A stretch of DNA of 64,000 nt, taken from assembly GCA_965240325.2 (NCBI GenBank), contig OZ251233.1, positions 310,001 to 374,000 on the forward strand, read 5' to 3'. Every line of letters starts with the position of its first letter. Within the stretch, counting starts at the first letter, position 1. The position numbers and the translations under genes are program-made. This document shows positions 13,301 to 25,484 of this stretch, piece by piece. The notes beneath the pieces were generated by a model, which saw only the letters and a program-made list of their open reading frames with translations, ran no database searches and was not told where the DNA came from. Source of the stretch: Rebecca billardiae RCC1528. Its lineage: Eukaryota > Haptophyta.

Positions 13301-16300
13301 CGATGTTGTGCGGCGTGCAGAGCGGCGCGGGGCGAGCACGGGCAGGGAGAGTGGGCCGTGTGGGACGACCTCCAGTCCACAAGTCTGTCGCTGCCCACTC
13401 AGCCGAGCAGCAGCAGCAGCGAGGCCAGTCACAGCGGACGGCCCGAAGTTTCGGGCCCGAAACTTCGGGCCCGAAACTTCGGGCCTGCTGGTGCGCCGGC
13501 GTGAGGAGTGGCGATGTTGTGCGGCGTGCAGAGCGGCGCGGGGCGAGCACGGGCAGGGAGTGTGGGCAATGTAGGACGACCTCCAACCCACAAGTCTGTC
13601 GCTGCCCACTCAGCCGAGCAGCAGCAGCAGCGAGGCCAGTCACAGCGGACGGCCCGAAGTTTCGGGCCCGAAGTTTGGGGCCCGAAGTTTCGGGCCTGCT
13701 GGTGCGCCGGCGTGAGGAGTGGCGATGTTGTGCGGCGTGCAGAGCGGCGCGGGGCGAGCACGGGCAGGGAGAGTGGGCAATGTAGGACGACCTCCAACCC
13801 ACAAGTCTGCCGCTGCCCACTCAGCCGAGCAGCAGCAGCAGCGAGGCCAGTCACAGCGGACGGCCCGAAGTTTCGGGCCCGAAGTTTCGGGCCCAAAACT
13901 TCGGGCCTGCTGGTGCGCCGGCGTGAGGAGTGGCGATGTTGTGCGGCATGCAGAGCGGCGCGGGGCGAGCACGGGCAGGGAGAGTGGGCAACGTAGGACG
14001 ACCTCCAACCCACAAGTCTGCCGCTGCCCACTCAGCCGAGCAGCAGCAGCAGCGAGGCCAGTCACAGCGGACGGCCCGAAGTTTCGGGCCCGAAGTTTCG
14101 GGCCCGAAACTTCGGGCCTGCGGGTGCGCCGGCGTGAGGAGTGGCGATGTTGTGCGGCGTGCAGAGCGGCGCGGGGCGAGCACGGGCAGGGAGTGTGGGC
14201 AATGTAGGACGACCTCCAACCCACAAGTCTGTCGCTGCCCACTCAGCCGAGCAGCAGCAGCAGCGAGGCCAGTCACAGCGGACGGCCCGAAGTTTCGGGC
14301 CCAAAGTTTCTGGCCCGAAGTTTCGGGCCTGCTGGTGCGCCGGCGTGAGGAGTGGCGATGTTGTGCGGCGTGCAGAGCGGCGCGGGGCGAGCACGGGCAG
14401 GGAGAGTAGGCAATGTAGGACGACCTCCAACCCACAAGTCTGCCGCTGCCCACTCAGCCGAGCAGCAGCAGCAGCGAGGCCAGTCACAGCGGACGGCCCG
14501 AAGTTTCGAGCCCGAAGTTTCGGGCCCAAAACTTCGGGCCTGCGGGTGGGCCGGCGTGAGGAGTGGCGATGTTGTGCGGCGTGCAGAGCGGCACGGGGCG
14601 AGCACGGGCAGGGAGAGTGGGCAATGTGGGACGACCTCCAACCCACAAGTCTGCCGCTGCCCACTCAGCCGAGCAGCAGCAGCAGCGAGGCCAGTCACAG
14701 CGGACGGCCCGAAGTTTCGGGCCCGAAGTTTCGGGCCCGAAACTTCGGGCCTGCGGGTGGGCCGGCGTGAGGAGTGGCGATGTTGTGCGGCGTGCAGAGC
14801 GGCGCGGGGCGAGCACGGGCAGGGAGAGTGGGCAACGTAGGACGACCTCCAACCCACAAGTCTGCCGCTGCCCACTCAGCCGAGCAGCAGCAGCAGCGAG
14901 GCCAGTCACAGCGGACGGCCCGAAGTTTCGGGCCCGAAGTTTCGGGCCCGAAACTTCGGGCCTGCGGGTGCGCCGGCGTGAGGAGTGGCGATGTTGTGCG
15001 GCGTGCAGAGCGGCGCGGGGCGAGCACGGGCAGGGAGAGTGGGCAATGTAGGACGACCTCCAACCCACAAGTCTGTCGCTGCCCACTCAGCCGAGCAGCA
15101 GCAGCAGCGAGGCCAGTCACAGCGGACGGCCCGAAGTTTCGGGCCCGAAGTTTCGGGCCCGAAACTTCGGGCCTGCGGGTGCGCCGGCGTGAGGAGTGGC
15201 GATGTTGTGCGGCGTGCAGAGCGGCGCGGGGCGAGCACGGGCAGGGAGAGTGGGCAACGTAGGACGACCTCCAACCCACAAGTCTGCCGCTGCCCACTCA
15301 GCCGAGCAGCAGCAGCAGCGAGGCCAGTCACAGCGGACGGCCCGAAGTTTCGGGCCCGAAGTTTCGGGCCCAAAACTTCGGGCCTGCGGGTGCGCCGGCG
15401 TGAGGAGTGGCGATGTTGTGCGGCGTGCAGAGCGGCGCGGGGCGAGCACGGGCAGGGAGAGTGGGCAATGTAGGACGACCTCCAACCCACAAGTCTGCCG
15501 CTGCCCACTCAGCCGAGCAGCAGCAGCAGCGAGGCCAGTCACAGCGGACGGCCCGAAGTTTCGGGCCCGAAGTTTCGGGCCCGAAACTTCGGGCCTGCGG
15601 GTGCGCCGGCGTGAGGAGTGGCGATGTTGTGCGGCGTGCAGAGCGGCGCGGGGCGAGCACGGGCAGGGAGAGTGGGCCGTTTGGGACGACCTCCAGTCCA
15701 CAAGTCTGTCGCTGCCCACTCAGCCGAGCAGCAGCTGCAGCGAGGCCAGTCACAGCAGACGGCCCGAAGTTTCGGGCCCGAAGTTTCGGGCCCGAAACTG
15801 CGGGCCTGCTGGTGCGCCGGCGTGAGGAGTGGCGATGTTGTGCGGCGTGCAGAGCGGCGCGGGGCGAGCACTGGCAGGGAGAGTGGGCAATGTAGGACGA
15901 CCTCCAACCCACAAGTCTGCCGCTGCCCACTCAGCCGAGCAGCAGCAGCAGCGAGGCCAGTCACAGCGGACGGCCCGAAGTTTCGGGCCCGAAACTTCGG
16001 GCCCGAAACTTCGGGCCTGCGGGTGCGCCGGCGTGAGGAGTGGCGATGTTGTGCGGCGTGCAGAGCGGCGCGGGGCGAGCACGGGCAGGGAGCGTGGGCC
16101 GTGTGGGACGACCTCCAGTCCACAAGTCTGTCGCTGCCCACTCAGCCGAGCAGCAGCAGCAGCGAGGCCAGTCACAGCGGACGGCCCGAAGTTTCGGGCC
16201 CGAAGTTTCGGGCCCGAAACTTCGGGCCTGCGGGTGCGCCGGCGTGAGGAGTGGCGATGTTGTGCGGCGTGCAGAGCGGCACGGGGCGAGCACGGGCAGG

Positions 16301-19300
16301 GAGAGTGGGCAACGTAGGACGACCTCCAACCCACAAGTCTGCCGCTGCCCACTCAGCCGAGCAGCAGCAGCAGCGAGGCCAGTCACAGCGGACGGCCCGA
16401 AGTTTCGGGCCCGAAGTTTCGGGCCCGAAACTTCGGGCCTGCGGGTGCGCCGGCGTGAGGAGTGGCGATGTTGTGCGGCGTGCAGAGCGGCGCGGGGCGA
16501 GCACGGGCAGGGAGAGTGGGCAATGTAGGACGACCTCCAACCCACAAGTCTGTCGCTGCCCACTCAGCCGAGCAGCAGCAGCAGCGAGGCCAGTCACAGC
16601 GGACGGCCCGAAGTTTCGGGCCCGAAGTTTCGGGCCCGAAACTTCGGGCCTGCGGGTGCGCCGGCGTGAGGAGTGGCGATGTTGTGCGGCGTGCAGAGCG
16701 GCGCGGGGCGAGCACGGGCAGGGAGTGTGGGCAATGTAGGACGACCTCCAACCCACAAGTCTGTCGCTGCCCACTCAGCCGAGCAGCAGCAGCAGCGAGG
16801 CCAGTCACAGCGGACGGCCCGAAGTTTCGGGCCCGAAGTTTGGGGCCCGAAGTTTCGGGCCTGCTGGTGCGCCGGCGTGAGGAGTGGCGATGTTGTGCGG
16901 CGTGCAGAGCGGCGCGGGGCGAGCACGGGCAGGGAGAGTGGGCAACGTAGGACGACCTCCAACCCACAAGTCTGCCGCTGCCCACTCAGCCGAGCAGCAG
17001 CAGCAGCGAGGCCAGTCACAGCGGACGGCCCGAAGTTTCGGGCCCGAAGTTTCGGGCCCGAAACTTCGGGCCTGCGGGTGCGCCGGCGTGAGGAGTGGCG
17101 ATGTTGTGCGGCGTGCAGAGCGGCGCGGGGCGAGCACGGGCAGGGAGAGTGGGCCGTTTGGGACGACCTCCAGTCCACAAGTCTGTCGCTGCCCACTCAG
17201 CCGAGCAGCAGCTGCAGCGAGGCCAGTCACAGCGGACGGCCCGAAGTTTCGGGCCCGAAGTTTCGGGCCCGAAACTGCGGGCCTGCTGGTGCGCCGGCGT
17301 GAGGAGTGGCGATGTTGTGCGGCGTGCAGAGCGGCGCGGGGCGAGCACTGGCAGGGAGAGTGGGCAATGTAGGACGACCTCCAACCCACAAGTCTGCCGC
17401 TGCCCACTCAGCCGAGCAGCAGCAGCAGCGAGGCCAGTCACAGCGGACGGCCCGAAGTTTCGGGCCCGAAACTTCGGGCCCGAAACTTCGGGCCTGCGGG
17501 TGCGCCGGCGTGAGGAGTGGCGATGTTGTGCGGCGTGCAGAGCGGCGCGGGGCGAGCACGGGCAGGGAGCGTGGGCCGTGTGGGACGACCTCCAGTCCAC
17601 AAGTCTGTCGCTGCCCACTCAGCCGAGCAGCAGCAGCAGCGAGGCCAGTCACAGCGGACGGCCCGAAGTTTCGGGCCCGAAGTTTCGGGCCCGAAACTTC
17701 GGGCCTGCGGGTGCGCCGGCGTGAGGAGTGGCGATGTTGTGCGGCGTGCAGAGCGGCGCGGGGCGAGCACGGGCAGGGAGAGTGGGCAATGTAGGACGAC
17801 CTCCAACCCACAAGTCTGCCGCTGCCCACTCAGCCGAGCAGCAGCAGCAGCGAGGCCAGTCACAGCGGACGGCCCGAAGTTTCGGGCCCGAAACTTCGGG
17901 CCCGAAACTTCGGGCCTGCGGGTGCGCCGGCGTGAGGAGTGGCGATGTTGTGCGGCGTGCAGAGCGGCGCGGGGCGAGCACGGGCAGGGAGCGTGGGCCG
18001 TGTGGGACGACCTCCAGTCCACAAGTCTGTCGCTGCCCACTCAGCCGAGCAGCAGCAGCAGCGAGGCCAGTCACAGCGGACGGCCCGAAGTTTCGGGCCC
18101 GAAGTTTCGGGCCCGAAACTTCGGGCCTGCGGGTGCGCCGGCGTGAGGAGTGGCGATGTTGTGCGGCGTGCAGAGCGGCACGGGGCGAGCACGGGCAGGG
18201 AGAGTGGGCAACGTAGGACGACCTCCAACCCACAAGTCTGCCGCTGCCCACTCAGCCGAGCAGCAGCAGCAGCGAGGCCAGTCACAGCGGACGGCCCGAA
18301 GTTTCGGGCCCGAAGTTTCGGGCCCGAAACTTCGGGCCTGCGGGTGCGCCGGCGTGAGGAGTGGCGATGTTGTGCGGCGTGCAGAGCGGCGCGGGGCGAG
18401 CACGGGCAGGGAGAGTGGGCAATGTAGGACGACCTCCAACCCACAAGTCTGTCGCTGCCCACTCAGCCGAGCAGCAGCAGCAGCGAGGCCAGTCACAGCG
18501 GACGGCCCGAAGTTTCGGGCCCGAAGTTTCGGGCCCGAAACTTCGGGCCTGCGGGTGCGCCGGCGTGAGGAGTGGCGATGTTGTGCGGCGTGCAGAGCGG
18601 CGCGGGGCGAGCACGGGCAGGGAGAGTGGGCAATGTAGGACGACCTCCAACCCACAAGTCTGCCGCTGCCCACTCAGCCGAGCAGCAGCAGCAGCGAGGC
18701 CAGTCACAGCGGACGGCCCGAAGTTTCGGGCCCGAAGTTTCGGGCCTGAAACTTCGGGCCTGCGGGTGCGCCGGCGTGAGGAGTGGCGATGTTGTGCGGC
18801 GTGCAGAGCGGCGCGGGGCGAGCACGGGCAGGGAGCGTGGGCAATGTAGGACGACCTCCAACCCACAAGTCTGTCGCTGCCCACTCAGCCGAGCAGCAGC
18901 AGCAGCGAGGCCAGTCACAGCGGACGGCCCGAAGTTTCGGGCCCGAAGTTTCGGGCCCGAAACTTCGGGCCTGCGGGTGCGCCGGCGTGAGGAGTGGCGA
19001 TGTTGTGCGGCGTGCAGAGCGGCGCGGGGCGAGCACGGGCAGGGAGAGTGGGCAGTGTGGGACGACCTCCAACCCACAAGTCTGTCGCTGCCCACTCAGC
19101 CGAGCAGCAGCAGCAGCGAGGCCAGTCACAGCGGACGGCCCGAAGTTTCGGGCCCGAAGTTTCGGGCCCGAAACTTCGGGCCTGCGGGTGCGCCGGCGTG
19201 AGGAGTGGCGATGTTGTGCGGCGTGCAGAGCGGCGCGGGGCGAGCACGGGCAGGGAGAGTGGGCAATGTAGGACGACCTCCAACCCACAAGTCTGTCGCT

Positions 19301-22300
19301 GCCCACTCAGCCGAGCAGCAGCAGCAGCGAGGTCAGTCACAGCGGACGGCCCGAAGTTTCGGGCCCAAAGTTTCGGGCCCGAAACTTCGGGCCTGCTGGT
19401 GCGCCGGCGTGAGGAGTGGCGATGTTGTGCGGCGTGCAGAGCGGCGCGGGGCGAGCACGGGCAGGGAGAGTGGGCCGTGTGGGACGACCTCCAGTCCACA
19501 AGTCTGTCGCTGCCCACTCAGCCGAGCAGCAGCAGCAGCGAGGCCAGTCACAGCGGACGGCCCGAAGTTTCGGGCCCGAAACTTCGGGCCCGAAACTTCG
19601 GGCCTGCGGGTGCGCCGGCGTGAGGAGTGGCGATGTTGTGCGGCGTGCAGAGCGGCGCGGGGCGAGCACGGGCAGGGAGAGTGGGCAATGTAGGACGACC
19701 TCCAGTCCACAAGTCTGTCGCTGCCCACTCAGCCGAGCAGCAGCAGCAGCGAGGCCAGTCACAGCGGACGGCCCGAAGTTTCGGGCCCGAAGTTTCGGGC
19801 CCGAAACTTCGGGCCTGCGGGTGCGCCGGCGTGAGGAGTGGCGATGTTGTGCGGCGTGCAGAGCGGCGCGGGGCGAGCACGGGCAGGGAGAGTGGGCCGT
19901 GTGGGACGACCTCCAACCCACAAGTCTGTCGCTGCCCACTCAGCCGAGCAGCAGCAGCAGCGAGGCCAGTCACAGCGGACGGCCCGAAGTTTCGGGCCCA
20001 AAGTTTCGGGCCCGAAACTTCGGGCCTGCGGGTGCGCCGGCGTGAGGAGTGGCGATGTTGTGCGGCGTGCAGAGCGGCGCGGGGCGAGCACGGGCAGGGA
20101 GAGTGGGCAATGTGGGACGACCTCCAACCCACAAGTCTGTCGCTGCCCACTCAGCCGAGCAGCAGCAGCAGCGAGGCCAGTCACAGCGGACGGCCCGAAG
20201 TTTCGGGCCTAAAGTTTCGGGCCCGAAACTTCGGGCCTGCGGGTGCGCCGGCGTGAGGAGTGGCGATGTTGTGCGGCGTGCAGAGCGGCGCGGGGCGAGC
20301 ACGGGCAGGGAGAGTGGGCCGTTTGGGACAACCTCCAGTCCACAAGTCTGTCGCTGACCACTCAGCCGAGCAGCAGCAGCAGCGAGGCCAGTCACAGCGG
20401 ACGGCCCGAAGTTTCGGGCCCGAAGTTTCGGGCCCGAAACTTCGGGCCTGCGGGTGCGCCGGCGTGAGGAGTGGCGATGTTGTGCGGCGTGCAGAGCGGC
20501 GCGGGGCGAGCACGGGCAGGGAGAGTGGGCAATGTAGGACGACCTCCAACCCACAAGTCTGCCGCTGCCCACTCAGCCGAGCAGCAGCAGCAGCGAGGCC
20601 AGTCACAGCGGACGGCCCGAAGTTTCGGGCCCGAAACTTCGGGCCCGAAACTTTGGGCCTGCGGGTGCGCCGGCGTGAGGAGTGGCGATATTGTGCGGCG
20701 TGCAGAGCGGCGCGGGGCGAGCACGGGCAGGGAGAGTGGGCAATGTAGGACGACCTCCAACCCACACGTCTGCCGCTGCCCACTCAGCCGAGCAGCAGCA
20801 GCAGCGAGGCCAGTCACAGCGGACGGCCCGAAGTTTCGGGCCCGAAGTTTCGGGCCCGAAACTTCGGGCCTGCGGGTGCGCCGGCGTGAGGAGTGGCGAT
20901 GTTGTGCGGCGTGCAGAGCGGCGCGGGGCGAGCACGGGCAGGGAGAGTGGGCAATGTAGGACGACCTCCAACCCACAAGTCTGCCGCTGCCCAATCAGCC
21001 GAGCAGCAGCAGCAGCGAGGCCAGTCACAGCGGACGGCCCGAAGTTTCGGGCCCGAAGTTTCGGGCCCGAAACTTCTGGCCTGCGGGTGCGCCGGCGTGA
21101 GGAGTGGCGATGTTGTGCGGCGTGCAGAGCGGCGCGGGGCGAGCACGGGCAGGGAGAGTGGGCCGTGTGGGACGACCTCCAACCCACAAGTCTGCCGCTG
21201 CCCAATCAGCCGAGCAGCAGCAGCAGCGAGGCCAGTCACAGCGGACGGCCCGAAGTTTCGGGCCCGAAGTTTCGGGCCCGAAACTTCGGGCCTGCGGGTG
21301 CGCCGGCGTGAGGAGTGGCGATGTTGTGCGGCGTGCAGAGCGGCACGGGGCGAGCACGGGCAGGGAGAGTGGGCAACGTAGGACGACCTCCAACCCACAA
21401 GTCTGCCGCTGCCCACTCAGCCGAGCAGCAGCAGCAGCGAGGCCAGTCACAGCGGACGGCCCGAAGTTTCGGGCCCGAAACTTCGGGCCCGAAACTTTGG
21501 GCCTGCGGGTGCGCCGGCGTGAGGAGTGGCGATATTGTGCGGCGTGCAGAGCGGCGCGGGGCGAGCACGGGCAGGGAGAGTGGGCAATGTAGGACGACCT
21601 CCAACCCACACGTCTGCCGCTGCCCACTCAGCCGAGCAGCAGCAGCAGCGAGGCCAGTCACAGCGGACGGCCCGAAGTTTCGGGCCCGAAGTTTCGGGCC
21701 CGAAACTTCGGGCCTGCGGGTGCGCCGGCGTGAGGAGTGGCGATGTTGTGCGGCGTGCAGAGCGGCGCGGGGCGAGCACGGGCAGGGAGAGTGGGCAATG
21801 TAGGACGACCTCCAACCCACAAGTCTGCCGCTGCCCAATCAGCCGAGCAGCAGCAGCAGCGAGGCCAGTCACAGCGGACGGCCCGAAGTTTCGGGCCCGA
21901 AGTTTCGGGCCCGAAACTTCTGGCCTGCGGGTGCGCCGGCGTGAGGAGTGGCGATGTTGTGCGGCGTGCAGAGCGGCGCGGGGCGAGCACGGGCAGGGAG
22001 AGTGGGCCGTGTGGGACGACCTCCAACCCACAAGTCTGCCGCTGCCCACTCAGCCGAGCAGCAGCAGCAGCGAGGCCAGTCACAGCGGACGGCCCGAAGT
22101 TTCGGGCCCGAAACTTCGGGCCCGAAACTTTGGGCCTGCGGGTGCGCCGGCGTGAGGAGTGGCGATATTGTGCGGCGTGCAGAGCGGCGCTGGACGAGCA
22201 CGGGCAGGGAGAGTGGGCAGTGTAGGACGACCTCCAACCCACACGTCTGCCGCTGCCCACTCAGCCGAGCAGCAGCAGCAGCGAGGCCAGTCACAGCGGA

Positions 22301-22528
22301 CGGCCCGAAGTTTCGGGCCCGAAGTTTCGGGCCCGAAACTTCAGGCCTGCGGGTGCGCCGGCGTGAGGAGTGGCGATATTGTGCGGCGTGCAGAGCGGCG
22401 CGGGGCGAGCACGGGCAGGGAGAGTGGGCAGTGTAGGACGACCTCCAACCCACAAGTCTGCCTCTGCCCACTCAACCGAGCAGCAGCAGCAGCGAGGCCA
22501 GTCACAGCGGACGACCCAATGTTTCGGG
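10312..22528 (-). repeat. Satellite array B, main inverted block of about 58 units of 211 bp
   Basis: Near-identical 211-bp units in the orientation opposite to both flanking blocks. The unit order is palindromic gaagtttcgggcccgaaac core, gggtgcgccggcgtgaggag, gcggcgtgcagagcgg, gagcacgggcaggg, aggacgacctcca, the (CAG)4 run and agtcacagcggacgg. Diagnostic variants recur at exact multiples of 211: gcactggc at 15,868 and 17,345 (7 units), a gctgcag variant at 15,734 and 17,211 (7 units), gcgatatt at 20,685, 21,529 and 22,162 (4 and 3 units). Because 211 is not a multiple of three, reading frames break about every 630 bp. I treat it as noncoding. Confidence 0.95.
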
Positions 22529-22965
22529 CCCGAAACATCGGGCCGTCCGCTGTGACTGGCCTCGCTGCTGCTGCTGCTCTGCTCAGTGGGCAACGCCAGA
22601 CTTTGGGGTTGGAGCTCATTGCTGGTGCTACTCGTTTCACTCTCCCTGCTCGTGTTCGCCCGTCGCTGCTCTGCACGCTGCAGTATCGCTACTCCTTACG
22701 CCGGCGCACCAGCTGGCCCGAAGTTTTGGGCCCGAAACTTAGGGCCCGAAACTTCGGGCCGTCCGCTGTGACTGGTCTCGCTGCTGCTGCTGCTCGGCTG
22801 AGTGGGCAGTGCCAGACTTGCGGGGTTGAAGTTGTCGCTTGCGCTGCTCGGCGATGCTTTCCTGCCCGTGCCCGCCCTATGCAGCGCTGCACGCAGGCAA
22901 TCGCTACTCCCTACGCCGGTGCACTAGCAGTCCCAAAGTGTTGGGCTCGAAGCTTCGGGCCAACA
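22529..22965 (+). repeat. Satellite array B, right block in forward orientation, diverged
   Basis: Two decayed units, again in forward orientation. The switch point is the near-perfect palindrome centred on gggccc at 22,526-22,531. The units keep tccgctgtgactgg, the CTG run, a diverged gttggag region and ctacgccggtgca, and end near ttgggctcgaagcttcgggcc. They are visibly older than the inverted block, as array edges often are. Confidence 0.85.
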
Positions 22966-23999
22966 TGCAGAGCAGGTTGGCAGCCTGCAATGCAAGCAAG
23001 GCAAGTGCGCACGACGACGCTCGACGGCAACGCAGCCGTCCAGCATACGCGACACGCCTCCGCCTGCATTGGCGGTGGCACGAACGGGAGCGCTTTGACG
23101 GCCACCTGCTTCAAGAGCGTGTGCACGTGTGTCGTCGGTGGCTGTGCAGTGGCGGTGGGAGCACAGTGGCGGACGTCGTTCAAATAGCTCTGGACCAAGG
23201 CGCCAACTGCTCAGAAACATGAGCACAGAGACGTTGCGGTTGGCTGCTTCCTGCACCGATACTGCGCTCCATCGAGTCCTCCCCCGTGTGCTGCCGACCA
23301 AACGCGAGCGCAGACGCACCTGCCATTGTCAAGCTGACACGTACGTCCAGCTCGGAGGATTGTGACTCCATGCGAGCACAGTAGAGGGACATGCCAGCGC
23401 TTCGGCGCTCTTCGTTTGCTATCTGATTCGCGAGCAAGCGCGGGTCGTGCGTGCCGCCCTTGGGATCCTCACGCCCGAAATTTAGCTTTGGCATGCCCCC
23501 TGCCACCCGAGGCCTGGCAGGTGTGCACTCATCCGGCAGGGAGCTCATGGAGCACGCAGATCGAGGCGAACGGCAACAGCGTGTGGCGCGTGAAGTGTTA
23601 TAGAAGTCGACACGCGTCACTGTCGCCGATAGAGACTGCGAGCCAGGCGTGTGCGCGCGGAGTACACTCCCTCCCAGAGCGTTTGGGCCAGACCATGGAG
23701 GCGGGCGAACGATGGTCGCGAGACCTTTGCTGTCCAGTGGGTGGCCGTGCCGTCCACTGATTCCGCAGCGGCTTTATACCGGATACGCGAGCGTCGAGCG
23801 CTGGTTTCGACGTTTCGTCGCTTGGACGACATCTTATCGCTGATAGGACCACGATGGCCGCCGCCAGCCACCGAAGGCCAGGGTGCTATGCCCACTGGCG
23901 TTTCGTGCCGGGCCTCTGAGTACACTTACGCGTGCCTCCCTCCGGGCGACTCGTCGGTGCAGCAGTGGTAACGCCGAGTACAGTGGCAAGACTTTGTTC
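22966..23999. other. Single-copy region without a recognised gene
   Basis: About 1 kb of lower-GC, non-repeated sequence between array B and the solitary repeat copy. Several short reading frames (60-146 codons) overlap on both strands, with no recognisable motif and no convincing splice pattern. I cannot assign a gene here. Confidence 0.5.
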
Positions 24000-24310
24000 A
24001 AAGGCCTGCTGCTTCGGGCCTCCTCCTTCATGCCTGCTGTTCCAGGTCTGCGGTCGCGCTGGAGTGAAGGAGTGGCGGCTGCGCGGCAAACAGCGCCGCT
24101 CGGGACGAGCACGGGCGGTAAGCACGCACCGGCTACCTCAGCCACCGTCCGTCTATCCACGAGTTTCGCTCCGCGTGGCCGAGCCGAGCAGCAGCAGCAG
24201 CCAGAACGGCCACCGCAGGGTTGCGATTGCAACCCTGCGGCAGCGCCGGCAGCAGGAGAGGCGGCTCCGCAGTTGGCAGCGCGCGGCGCGAGGCGAGCAA
24301 ATATGCAGCG
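24000..24310 (-). repeat. Degenerate solitary copy related to satellites A and B
   Basis: In the orientation of the inverted B block, the same landmark order can be followed: cttcgggcct, a diverged spacer, aaggagtggcggctg, cagcgccgctcg, gacgagcacgggcggt, gccgagccgagcagcagcagcagc, then a palindromic core. The core is a perfect 12-bp hairpin with a GATT loop (24,213-24,240, ccgcagggttgc and its complement) and is A-like in sequence, while the body is B-like. The segment after it, with gcgcggcgcgaggcgagc, matches array A. It bridges the two families. Confidence 0.7.
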
Positions 24311-24418
24311 GATGCACGGCTGCGCTGGCTTTTAGTTTTATATCGTCTAGAGCAGTAGTAGCAGCAGATGATATAGATATATTCCGTCGCGGTCCCGACA
24401 TCGTCACGGCTCGTGATA

Positions 24419-24427
24419 ATTAAATTC
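24419..24427 (+). repeat. Candidate 9-bp target-site duplication, left copy
   Basis: ATTAAATTC lies immediately outside the left inverted end and is repeated in direct orientation at 31,470-31,478 immediately outside the right end. Nine bases is the typical duplication size of Mutator-like elements. Confidence 0.6.
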
Positions 24428-24475
24428 GGATAATTCGACCAAACTCAGTTATTTTTGACGAGTGTATTCAGTTAT
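24428..24475 (+). repeat. Left terminal inverted repeat
   Basis: Starts GGATAATTCGACCAAA. The last 28 bases (24,448-24,475) are an exact reverse complement of 31,415-31,442. The first 20 bases are a weaker match: GGA, five mismatches, then cgaccaaa. Relative to the right end, about 6 bp are missing between cgaccaaa and the perfect block. Confidence 0.75.
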
Positions 24476-24640
24476 CTTCATACACACGTGTGTATGAGCA
24501 CATACACACGTGTGTACGATGAAATACACACCGTCGATGTCATGTGTATGGGATACACAGCAGTGTGTATGAGAATACACACACTGGTGTGTATGGATAC
24601 ACACCAGTGAGGGAGAATACACACTGGGGTGTATGAAAAG
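24476..24640. repeat. Cluster of tacacac/gtgtgta inverted motifs, left
   Basis: At least nine short motifs of the form tacacac or gtgtgta alternate in orientation, for example atacacacgtgtgta (twice), cactggtgtgtat followed by atacacaccagtg, and cacactggggtgtat. Each neighbouring pair can form a small hairpin. It begins directly inside the left terminal repeat. The right end has only one comparable stretch (acactgtgaacacagtgtgt). Confidence 0.7.
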
Positions 24641-25484
24641 TGCACGCGCGTGGTGATTGGCATGACACACTTGCTGATGCACACCTAGCACTACTACACA
24701 CCACTCACCAGTCGATGAGCTACCGCTCCGTGCCAGACCGTGGTGCTCCGGCCCGGGCGCGGACGCGAGTCCGCGCCCCGAAGCGCCTGCGTCGGCCGCA
24801 TGACGGACGATGCGCCTGCATCTGGCTTTGCCCCAAGTGGAGGCGGCGCACGCCACCAAGGCGCCAAGGTGCCAACGCGTGCTGCGTGCGAAAGCTGGAC
24901 CGAGGTTACTCCGAGTCCGAGCTCCTGTCGCAGGACGGCATCGGGTCAATTGTGAGGGCCGTTGCACGCACTTCCGCGATATTGTGAGCTCGGTTCGCGC
25001 ACATCCTCCTCGGCATGCACAGCGGCTTTGGCATGCGCTGCGCGCACATGAACGCGAGCTCCGCTGGCGGGGTGTCTGCGCCGAGCACAAGGACGGCAAG
25101 GTCAGTGTGCTCATCACGTGCCAAGACGACGAGTCGTCGTATCAAGCGGCGCGTCGCAGTCGTCTGCAGTCGTCCCGACAGCGCCAACGTGTCCTCGGCT
25201 TGCTCACCACCGTTGACCCTGAGGGCCTTGCGCATCACACGTGGCGCATCCCTCAGCGACGCTCTGGTGTCGTCGAGCTTCGCGAAGGGCTCTTGTCCGC
25301 ACAAGCGGCCTGGAGTCGTGCCTCTGTGGCTGCAATCGCCTCTTCAGGCCGCCACACGCGGTTGTCCAGCTGAAATTGCGACGGGGCGTTGCTCAGGAGG
25401 TCCGCCCAGTCGCTGGCGGCGTTGCCTGTCGCCATCGCCGCGCGCCCGGGCTCACGCCCACCGGCCGCGCCCGCTGGGTGTGTA
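24641..25484. other. Unassigned interior segment of the element's left end
   Basis: About 840 bp between two tacacac clusters, of intermediate base composition and not tandemly repeated. A plus-strand frame of 187 codons (24,810-25,373) and overlapping minus-strand frames (for example 24,906-25,304) are open, but none shows a domain I recognise, and no transposase catalytic pattern is visible. It could be captured host sequence or decayed element coding sequence. Confidence 0.35.

Noticed and set aside
9752-22436. Regular series of about 162-200-codon frames across satellite B
   Set aside because: They recur every 211 bp as the same translated repeat in shifting phase and end where the frame rotates into a stop. 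No start context, domain or splice logic.
24900-25310. Possible transposase inside the element's left end
   Set aside because: No DDE/D spacing, zinc finger or other transposase motif could be seen in either the 187-codon plus frame or the minus frames.
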